A stretch of DNA of 36,900 nucleotides from an uncultured Parvibacter sp. GTDB lineage: Bacteria > Actinomycetota > Coriobacteriia > Coriobacteriales > Eggerthellaceae. Made by a program: the position numbers and the translations under genes. The stretch lies in the NCBI GenBank assembly GCA_947649875.1, contig CANSTH010000009.1, positions 1 through 36,900 of the forward strand. Direction: 5' to 3'. A model generated the notes under the pieces. That model was not told the origin of the DNA. It made no database searches and saw nothing but the letters and a program-made list of their open reading frames with translations. Below, piece by piece: positions 30,984 through 36,900 of this stretch; position 1 is the stretch's first letter; every line of letters begins with the position of its first letter.

Positions 30984-33320
30984 CTAAATCAGTAGGTCGT
31001 CAATCTTGTTGTAGGTGCCTATCTCGTAGCTTTCCACGGCGTTGCCCTTCACTACGTACAGCACGTTGCCAATGCGCACGCCGCGGGCCGGTTGCCAGCC
31101 GGTACCGTTCACGTCCTCGCGCATCTGCTGGCTGAAGCTGCCGTCTGAGTAGCCGTACACGCAGAACTCCTCGCTGCGGCTGCCGCTAACGGGGAAGCCG
31201 ATTATGTTGCTGGCGGGATCGATGAGGGCGGCGCGGTAGTCGTAGAAGATGTCGGAGTAGTAGGCCTCGTCCAACACCTCTGTGGCAACTTCGCTCACAT
31301 CGGCCGGGTCGGACACATCGAACATCGACAGCTTCACCCCGTCGGTGGCGCCGGCGTCGTCGGCGCTCATGCCGATGCCCAGCAGCAGGTTTTCGCTGTA
31401 GGGATGCAGGTACTCGCTGAAGCCGGGAATTTTCAGCTGACCTAAGATGGTGGGATTGGCCGGGTCGGACAAGTCGACGCTGAACAGCGGGTCTACCTGC
31501 TTAAATGTGACGAAGTAGCCGGTGTTGCCCAAGAAGCGCGCCGAGTACACTTGCTCGCCAGGAGCGATATTGCCGATGCGTCCTGTCTCCTTTAGCTGGT
31601 CGTCCAGAATATAAAGGGCGTTTTCGCTTTCATCGCTGCCGCGATAAATGGTGGTTACCACTCGCAGATGGCCGTCGTACTCGTCCAAGCAGAAGCTGTC
31701 GTCCACAATACCGTCCACCTTCGCCTGTGCCACGCCCTCCAGCTTGCCGCCTTCGAAGGAGAACTTGCGGATGCAGGTTTGAGTCACGTCGGATTCAGAA
31801 GAAACAGGCGCTTCGTCCTCTTTGGCGTCCTGATTGGGGTCATCATTCGCCGGGGTCTGGTCGTCGGCAGGCGTTTCGGGCCCGAGGCTTTCGTCCTCTG
31901 CGAAGACCTCATCCTCCGCTTCCGGCTTATCGTCGACCGCTTCTTCGCCGTTGACGTTCTCGCCGGCGTCGTTGCTGGGCGAATCGACGGCCGCGCCTTC
32001 GGTTGCGTCGTCGTTCTCGGTGACATCCTCGGCGATCGCGTCCACTTCGCCCACTGTGTCTTCAAAGCGGGCGATGGGCATGATGCCCCAGTTCTGACCC
32101 GTGGTCTCGTACAGGAAGATGCTCTCGCCGCTCATGTACACGCTGCCCCCGTCGCACAGTACCGCCTTCTGGTCGGCAGTGGTGCCAGGGTTCGCCGTGC
32201 TGATGGAGGTAATCACCAAGTAGTGATCGCCTAGCTGCGCGGGCGGCAAGTAAATGTCGCCGCATTTCAGGACTTCTCCGTTAACGGAGGGCACATAGGC
32301 GGCGGGGTCTTCGCGCTTGGCTGTATCGTAGCTCCACAGGTCGCTGAACAGGTACACGTAACCGTCAGCAAAACGAGAGGTGCGGTAGGTTCCGCTTTGG
32401 GTGAGGGTGGCCAGGTGGGTGGGATTGGCCGGATCGGATACGTCGTAGGTGTCCAGCCGCGTGGTTTCCGGCGGGAAAGTGTAACTGCCGTCTTCTTGCT
32501 CAATGCCCTCTGGGAACACGGTGGATAACAGGTACAGCTTCCCGTCGTCCAGGTAGAATTCGCTCGCTTGGGCCTCTTCCGGCGCTTCAACAGCGCCGAC
32601 GGCGGACATGCGCCCATCACCCGGATCGACTATGGCGATAGTGGCCGCATCGTCTTGCAGAATGTAGAGATGCCGCCCATCGGTTTTCACCACGTCCGCT
32701 TCGCCCACGCCCTCGGTGCGCACGTTGGTATCGGTGAAGGCGGCGGCATGCTTCGCAGAAGAGAGGCCGCCGTCGGCTGAGAGTCCCGCTGCAACGGTGT
32801 CGGCGGCGGCGTTTTCTGCGCGGGCGATGCCTTTGGTGACAAAGGCAGATGCAGCTACATCCTCCGTTACCTCCTCGTAGGCCACCAGGCAGGCGCGCAC
32901 CTGCTCGTAGCTCTCGGCGGTGGCGAATGGGTTGGCGGCGGTGGCCTTAGCGGCTTCATCGAGTGCCTGGGTGTCGGCGCCGTCCAGGCTGTTCTGGGGC
33001 AGCGCCGCCGGAGCATCGAAGCCGGTGTTGAAGGGGCCGAACAGCGCTCCCTGGGTGGTCGCTGCCGCCACGCCTGCGCCGGCCAACAGTGTAAGGCAGG
33101 CGGCCAGCGCTATGGGCCAGCGACGCATGCGCGGGCGCTGGCGTGCGGCTCCCACTTTGAAATCCGGCATCGACTGCGATGGATCGGTGCCGCCCGTGTT
33201 CTGCCGGGCTAGCAGCATCGCCTCGATGGCAGCCGGCTCCAACGACGCGGGAATCGGCTCTTGCTCCATTTCGGCCCTCAGGGCCTTGGCCGCGGACTCG
33301 ATCTCTTCTTGTCGGGTCAT
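30984..33320 (-). CDS. Membrane-anchored beta-propeller protein, likely anti-sigma factor
   Basis: The 778-residue protein has a cytoplasmic N-terminus (about 1-67), one membrane helix (about 68-88, WPIALAACLTLLAGAGVAAA), and an extracytoplasmic part with the C-terminal beta-propeller family (distantly WD40-like) signature TNVRTEGVGEADVVKTDGRH and repeated units such as YDVSDPANPTHLATL, VDLSDPANPTILGQL and FDVSDPADVSEVA. About residues 423-508 form a strongly acidic Asp/Glu/Asn/Pro-rich insert. The ATG overlaps the stop of the ECF sigma gene, so it is very likely the partner anti-sigma factor, with the propeller as sensor. No zinc-binding anti-sigma Cys-His motif is seen. Signal and sigma targets are unknown. 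Confidence 0.85.
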   Translation of the reverse strand: MTRQEEIESAAKALRAEMEQEPIPASLEPAAIEAMLLARQNTGGTDPSQSMPDFKVGAARQRPRMRRWPIALAACLTLLAGAGVAAATTQGALFGPFNTGFDAPAALPQNSLDGADTQALDEAAKATAANPFATAESYEQVRACLVAYEEVTEDVAASAFVTKGIARAENAAADTVAAGLSADGGLSSAKHAAAFTDTNVRTEGVGEADVVKTDGRHLYILQDDAATIAIVDPGDGRMSAVGAVEAPEEAQASEFYLDDGKLYLLSTVFPEGIEQEDGSYTFPPETTRLDTYDVSDPANPTHLATLTQSGTYRTSRFADGYVYLFSDLWSYDTAKREDPAAYVPSVNGEVLKCGDIYLPPAQLGDHYLVITSISTANPGTTADQKAVLCDGGSVYMSGESIFLYETTGQNWGIMPIARFEDTVGEVDAIAEDVTENDDATEGAAVDSPSNDAGENVNGEEAVDDKPEAEDEVFAEDESLGPETPADDQTPANDDPNQDAKEDEAPVSSESDVTQTCIRKFSFEGGKLEGVAQAKVDGIVDDSFCLDEYDGHLRVVTTIYRGSDESENALYILDDQLKETGRIGNIAPGEQVYSARFLGNTGYFVTFKQVDPLFSVDLSDPANPTILGQLKIPGFSEYLHPYSENLLLGIGMSADDAGATDGVKLSMFDVSDPADVSEVATEVLDEAYYSDIFYDYRAALIDPASNIIGFPVSGSRSEEFCVYGYSDGSFSQQMREDVNGTGWQPARGVRIGNVLYVVKGNAVESYEIGTYNKIDDLLI

Positions 33321-33790
33321 CAGTTCACATCCTTCAGTTGGGCCGCCAGCTTCGCTAGCGCTCTTCTCTGTTTCGATCGTACGGTGCTGGGGTTTAGGCT
33401 CATCATCGCGCCTACCTCTTTCGAGCTGTAGCCGCCGAAAACCGATAGCGCCACAATCAGCCGCTCTTCATCGGGCAGTTGGCCGAACAGCTCCCGCACC
33501 GCCAAAGCAGTGGCAGTGTCGGGCCCCTCCTGCGCCCGCTCTGGCACTTCCTCAATGGGCTCCGGCGGTTTTCGCCCCAGCCTTTTGCGGCACACGTTGG
33601 CGGTGATGGAAAACATCCAGCTTTTGAAGGCCTCGTCTTTGCGCAGGCCATCCACTCCCGCATATGCCGCCAGCACTGCCTCGCTCACCGCGTCTTCTGC
33701 ATCGTGGGCATTGCGCATGATGCAGAGGGCAAAGTGATAGAGGTCGCGGTAGATCATTCCGTATTGTTCCGTAAACGCGTGTGCGTCCAT
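33320..33790 (-). CDS. ECF-family RNA polymerase sigma factor
   Basis: The 156-residue protein has sigma region 2 (YHFALCIMRNAHDAEDAVSE, FKSWMFSITANVCRKRL) and region 4 (QLPDEERLIVALSVFGGYSS, NPSTVRSKQRRALAKL) with a short linker and no other domain, the ECF layout. Start ATG 33790 (MDAHAFTEQY) has GGGGG four bases upstream; the frame open to 33856 is not needed. Its TGA overlaps the ATG of the propeller gene. It probably directs a small envelope-stress regulon, including its own operon. Confidence 0.93.
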   Translation of the reverse strand: MDAHAFTEQYGMIYRDLYHFALCIMRNAHDAEDAVSEAVLAAYAGVDGLRKDEAFKSWMFSITANVCRKRLGRKPPEPIEEVPERAQEGPDTATALAVRELFGQLPDEERLIVALSVFGGYSSKEVGAMMSLNPSTVRSKQRRALAKLAAQLKDVN

Positions 33791-33971
33791 TTGTCCCCCA
33801 GGTTGGTAAAAAGACGTCTCATGTATAAGAGTAACTGCGAGTCGCATTTGTTGCATCGATTTTGAAATGTTTCTTCGCGGCGCGGGTTCTCTTCATGCTG
33901 CCATCGATGCGACGATGGCTGTGCCCATCTAGCCTCTCGGGCCTTTATCTGCCCAATCGGGTGGCGGGAGG

Positions 33972-34068
33972 CCCAGAATAAGCGCCTATTCTGGCCACTT
34001 TGTCTATCGGTGGCTGGAATACGATCCATTCGGAGATCTCGAGCCCAGAACAAGCGCCTATTCTGGGC
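33972..34068. repeat. Two similar hairpins upstream of the ABC-F gene
   Basis: CCCAGAATAAGCGCCTATTC and CCCAGAACAAGCGCCTATTC, each followed by TGG, are 72 bp apart (33972 and 34044). Each folds as CCAGAA / TTCTGG with an internal AAGCGCCTA part. They lie in the 443-bp gap 33791-34233 between the divergent sigma gene and the ABC-F gene. A 10-base repeat (TGCGCAGCTT at 34072, then TGCGCAGCTC at 34085) follows. No gene or RNA was recognised in the rest of that gap. Confidence 0.6.
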
Positions 34069-34233
34069 GATGCGCAGCTTGAATGCGCAGCTCGCACTCT
34101 TCTGAGAGGTGGGAAACCGACGCAGGAAACTGGAATCGTGCTCTACCGGGGGGCTGGGTGAACGGGGAGGCCAGTTGCGGTAGAATGGCCGCTGGTAAAT
34201 TCTGTTGGGCTTGTGCGCGAATGGTTGGGCGGT

Positions 34234-36366
34234 ATGGCGTTTCTCTTGGGTTGCGAAAAGGCGGAAGTGGACTTCCCCACGAAAACGGTGTTCTCGGGCA
34301 TCTCTTTAGGGGTGGACGAGGGCGACCGTATTGGCATTGTGGGGCGCAACGGCGACGGCAAGTCTACGCTGCTGCGGCTTTTGGCCGGATTGGTGCAACC
34401 CGACGAGGGGCGCGTGCTGCAAACCCGAGGCACCCGCATCGGCATCCTGGGGCAGGCGGACGCGCTGGACGACGGCGCCACGGTGAAGGAGGCCATTCTG
34501 GGGGACTTGCCCGACTATGCTTGGGCGAAGGACAACCGTGTAAAGGGGGTGCTGGCGGGGCTGGTGGCCGACATCCCCGGCACTCGCCTGGTGGGCACCT
34601 TGTCGGGTGGCCAGCGACGCCGGGTGGATTTGGCCCGGCTTCTGGTAGGGGAGTGGGACGTGCTGATGCTGGACGAGCCCACCAACCACCTGGACATCCG
34701 CGCCATCACCTGGCTGGCCAATTGCCTGAAGACCCTGTGGCGCAAGGGCCAAGGAGCGCTTTTGGTGGTCACCCACGACCGCTGGTTTTTGGACGAGGTG
34801 TGCACCTCTATGTGGGAGGTGCACCATGGGAAGGTGGAGCCGTTCGAGGGCGGCTTTTCCGCCTATATCATGCAGCGGGTAGAGCGAGAGCGGCTGGCGA
34901 ACGTGGCCGAGCAGAAGCGTCAGAACCAGCTGCGCCGCGAGTTGGCGTGGCTCTCTCGCGGGGCGCGGGCGCGGGCCACGAAGCCGAAGTTCCATGTAGC
35001 GGCCGCCCAGGCGCTCATCGCCGATGTGCCGCCGCTGCGCGACGAGTTGGCGCTCAAGCGCATGGCCATGGCCCGCCTGGGCAAAGACGTGGTGGAGCTG
35101 AAAGGTGTGACGGTAGCGTATCCGGAGAGGGGTGCTTCCGGAGACGGCGAAGGCGGCCAAGTTCGGGGGGTGCTAGAGGCTGATCGGTTTCCGATGCAAG
35201 AGAATGCCGCAGATGCAGGCCTCCCGAACGGCGAGGCTGCCGCAGCGCAGGCGGTTGTCGCGGGCGGCAAACACAGGGGCCTTGCCAACGACAAGACGAG
35301 TTCGTCTCATAAAGTGCTGGACGATGTGTCGTGGATCATCGGCCCGGGCGACCGCTATGGCATCGTGGGCGGCAACGGCGCTGGAAAGACCACGCTGCTA
35401 AAGGTTATCCAGGGGGCGCTTGCGCCCACTGCCGGTCGGGTGAAAATCGGCAAGACGGTGCGCTTCGCGGTGCTCTCCCAGCACTTGGACGAGCTGACGG
35501 CCCTGGGAGACGATCGGGTTCGCCAGGTGATATCGCGCTATAGCCGTCGTACCATGTTGGACGGCAAGGAGATGACGCCGGCCCAGGTACTGGAGAAGTT
35601 GGGCTTCTCGAAGGCGGATTTGAACGAGCCGGTGTGCGATCTGTCCGGCGGCCAGAAGCGACGGCTTGCCCTGATGCTCATCTTGCTGGACGAGCCCAAT
35701 GTGCTGATTTTGGACGAGCCCGGCAACGATCTGGACACCGACATGCTGGCAGCGGTAGAGGACCTGCTGGATGGCTGGCCGGGCACGCTTCTGCTGGTAA
35801 CCCATGACCGTTATCTCATGGAGCGGGTGACCGATCACCAGTTCGCTATCTTGAACGGCAAGGTGCGCCACCTGCCTCGCGGCGTGGAAGAGTACCTGGA
35901 GCTGGCGGCCCAGGCGGAAGTGGAGGGGGCGTTGCCGCCCGGATTCGCTTCCGTACAGGAGAAGGCGGCTGGTGCCATTGGGGTGCAGGCACAACTGCTG
36001 GAGGCGATGGCCGGCGATGGGACGAATGCGATGGAGGGCGGTAAGGGCGCGAATGCGATGGGCTTAGGCGGCTGCGGTGCTCTGGCCGATGGGGCCGTTA
36101 CAGGTGACAGCTCTGCCGACGCACCTTCCGCCCCGCGGCTCTCCGGTGGCGAGCAGCGGCAGTTGCGCAAACTGATGGCCTCCAATGAGAAAAAGACCGA
36201 AACGCTGCGGGGAAAGATTGCCGCCAAGCAAGAGGAGATGGCCGCCTGCAATCCTTCCGACTACCTGGCTCTCACTGCCGTCCAAACCGAGATTGCCCAG
36301 ATGGAGGACCAAATCGAAGCCCTCGAGCTGGAATGGCTGGAAGCCGCTGAAAAACTGGGGGAGTAG
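34234..36366 (+). CDS. ABC-F family ATPase (Uup-like)
   Basis: The 710-residue protein has two ABC ATPase domains and no membrane segment. Domain 1 has VGRNGDGKSTLLRLLAG, TLSGGQRRRVDLARLLVG and LMLDEPTNHLD; domain 2 has VGGNGAGKTTLLKVIQG, DLSGGQKRRLALMLILLDEP and LILDEPGNDLD. The link between them is extended by a low-complexity stretch (about 35120-35310), and the C-terminal end is a predicted coiled coil (NEKKTETLRGKIAAKQEEMA) as in Uup. ABC-F proteins act on the ribosome or, for Uup, in DNA or translation quality control; this one's exact job is unknown. Start ATG 34234 (MAFLLGCEKA) fits the family; GTG 34213 is an alternative. Confidence 0.9.
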   Translation: MAFLLGCEKAEVDFPTKTVFSGISLGVDEGDRIGIVGRNGDGKSTLLRLLAGLVQPDEGRVLQTRGTRIGILGQADALDDGATVKEAILGDLPDYAWAKDNRVKGVLAGLVADIPGTRLVGTLSGGQRRRVDLARLLVGEWDVLMLDEPTNHLDIRAITWLANCLKTLWRKGQGALLVVTHDRWFLDEVCTSMWEVHHGKVEPFEGGFSAYIMQRVERERLANVAEQKRQNQLRRELAWLSRGARARATKPKFHVAAAQALIADVPPLRDELALKRMAMARLGKDVVELKGVTVAYPERGASGDGEGGQVRGVLEADRFPMQENAADAGLPNGEAAAAQAVVAGGKHRGLANDKTSSSHKVLDDVSWIIGPGDRYGIVGGNGAGKTTLLKVIQGALAPTAGRVKIGKTVRFAVLSQHLDELTALGDDRVRQVISRYSRRTMLDGKEMTPAQVLEKLGFSKADLNEPVCDLSGGQKRRLALMLILLDEPNVLILDEPGNDLDTDMLAAVEDLLDGWPGTLLLVTHDRYLMERVTDHQFAILNGKVRHLPRGVEEYLELAAQAEVEGALPPGFASVQEKAAGAIGVQAQLLEAMAGDGTNAMEGGKGANAMGLGGCGALADGAVTGDSSADAPSAPRLSGGEQRQLRKLMASNEKKTETLRGKIAAKQEEMAACNPSDYLALTAVQTEIAQMEDQIEALELEWLEAAEKLGE

Positions 36367-36373
36367 AAGGCGC

Positions 36374-36727
36374 CTACTTGCCCAAGAGGTGGCGCACGGC
36401 GGCTATGGGGTGCTTGGTCATCATGCGGGGGCCGGCGTAGCGCATCACGGCGCGAATCTCCTCCCGATCGGCGGGCTTATAGCAGTGATAGGGACACTGA
36501 TCGCAGGAGGTTTTCTTCTCCATCTGACGGCAGCGCTCGGTGCGCAGCACAGCGTTGTCGTCGATGGCCTTGCAATGGGGGCACACCGCTTCGCCGCAAT
36601 AGGCGGTTTCGGTGCGAGATGATTCGTCATGGTGGCCGGCGCAGTACATAGCCACCATCTGGGAGATGGTGCGCTTTTCGCGTGTCCGGCGCCGAGCGGT
36701 TTTCGGATTGTCATTCAAGTTAGCCAT
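36374..36727 (-). CDS. YgbA-family (nitrous-oxide-stimulated promoter) protein
   Basis: The 117-residue cytoplasmic protein has the family pattern: basic N-terminus, EKRTISQMVAMYCAGHH, CGEAVCPHCKAIDD, the cysteine cluster CRQMEKKTSCDQCPYHCYKP, and REEIRAVMRYAGPRMMTKHP with IAAVRHLLGK. Cysteines suggest metal or redox binding. YgbA proteins are induced by nitric oxide in enterobacteria; the role in this organism is not known. It converges on the ABC-F gene with seven bases between stops. No Shine-Dalgarno precedes the ATG, but a -10-like TATACT sits seven bases upstream, so the mRNA may be leaderless. Confidence 0.88.
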   Translation of the reverse strand: MANLNDNPKTARRRTREKRTISQMVAMYCAGHHDESSRTETAYCGEAVCPHCKAIDDNAVLRTERCRQMEKKTSCDQCPYHCYKPADREEIRAVMRYAGPRMMTKHPIAAVRHLLGK

Positions 36728-36734
36728 GGTTGTC

Positions 36735-36740
36735 AGTATA
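36735..36740 (-). promoter_or_regulatory. -10-like box of the YgbA-family gene
   Basis: On the minus strand TATACT is followed by seven bases and then the start ATG at 36727, the geometry of a leaderless transcript. The -35 position reads TGATGG at 17 bp, a poor match. Confidence 0.4.
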
Positions 36741-36771
36741 GCGGCCGAAACCCGCCTCCATCAGAAGAGCA

Positions 36772-36785
36772 AAACCTATAGGTTT
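36772..36785. repeat. 14-bp perfect palindrome
   Basis: AAACCTATAGGTTT is its own reverse complement and is nearly extended by flanking GC on both sides. It lies 45 bases upstream of the YgbA-family start and could be an operator for that gene, for instance of a nitric-oxide or redox regulator; this is inference from position only. Confidence 0.45.
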
Positions 36786-36789
36786 GCGT

Positions 36790-36828
36790 GCCGCCCGATT
36801 ACTCATCGCGGTGGGGTCGGCCGGGTAC
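36790..36828 (+). repeat. Repeat R1, copy 2
   Basis: The segment begins GCCGCCCGATTACTCATCGC and matches 14266-14304 at about 33 of 39 bases. As after fhs, it is followed by a cloverleaf-like R3 element, here only 20 bases later and without the R2 hairpin between them. Confidence 0.55.
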
Positions 36829-36847
36829 GTTCCTGGCGAGCGGCAGG

Positions 36848-36900
36848 ACATCCTGGATGGGCCGGTTCGGCAGGTCGGAGCGAGGTCCGGCCAAGCGGAG
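36848..36900. repeat. Cloverleaf-like repeat R3, copy 3 (cut by window end)
   Basis: From ACATCCTGGATGGGCCGGTT onward the sequence is identical to the start of copy 2 as far as the window goes, including the inverted end TGGGCCGGTTCG (36858-36869) and the first arm GGTCGGA / TCCGGCC. The rest lies outside. Confidence 0.75.

Noticed and set aside
34083-35183. Gly/Arg-rich frame overlapping the ABC-F gene
   Set aside because: It is a shifted frame of the first ATPase domain; Walker A, signature and Walker B motifs are only in the other frame.

Overview
The window is a 36.9 kb stretch of a GC-rich bacterial chromosome. The best match is a Coriobacteriia (Actinomycetota), family Eggerthellaceae, of the Eggerthella/Gordonibacter/Adlercreutzia kind. 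The reasons are a Tat-exported molybdoenzyme resembling the catechol dehydroxylases of gut Eggerthellaceae, divergent from a polytopic membrane LuxR regulator; a TsaB-RimI-TsaD fusion; a menaquinone methyltransferase; formate-THF ligase; and anaerobic housekeeping genes. No tRNA, rRNA, CRISPR array, intact transposase or phage gene was found. Genus and species are inferred, not proven.

Layout: 1-3081 carries aspartokinase (5' end cut by the window), asd and tlyA. 3339-8846 is a lower-GC module: a four-cluster ferredoxin subunit and the molybdopterin catalytic subunit on the minus strand, and the membrane LuxR regulator on the plus strand. It is followed by a decayed MBOAT acyltransferase tail. 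9242-15344 holds a UPF0210 protein, coaX, an orphan OmpR-type regulator, a decayed RelB/DinJ antitoxin, formate-THF ligase, a repeat cluster, and a DUF4430 lipoprotein behind a cobalamin-riboswitch-like leader. 15341-20620 covers tRNA t6A synthesis (tsaE, tsaB-rimI-tsaD), menaquinone methylation (menG) and SAH recycling (luxS, mtnN). 20893-25441 looks like one operon with interlocked stops and starts: a degenerate amidohydrolase, a tiny membrane protein, tatA with a very long Ala/Lys/Pro tail, tatC, hypA and a short hypB-like GTPase. 25609-30600 has nadE, a NarL-type two-component system, and groES-groEL under a CIRCE operator. 30601-36900 has a tandem structured element and terminator, an ECF sigma factor with a membrane anti-sigma/beta-propeller protein, an ABC-F ATPase, a YgbA-family protein and further repeats.

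How it fits together: the molybdoenzyme has a twin-arginine signal and the Tat translocase is encoded 17 kb away. MenG supplies the menaquinone likely to feed such reductases. MenG makes SAH, which MtnN and LuxS recycle. HypA/HypB-like proteins imply a nickel enzyme elsewhere in the genome.

Most notable for a second look: (1) the dehydroxylase-like module and its membrane LuxR regulator; (2) a cobalamin riboswitch controlling a transcobalamin-like-domain lipoprotein; (3) three intergenic repeat families with compensatory base changes, including a 125-129 bp cloverleaf-like element seen three times and a 132-bp tandem structured element after groEL; (4) an MTA/SAH-deaminase-like protein that has lost most catalytic residues, next to mtnN and luxS; (5) the histone-like tail on TatA; (6) a HypB-like GTPase without the Cys-His metal site.
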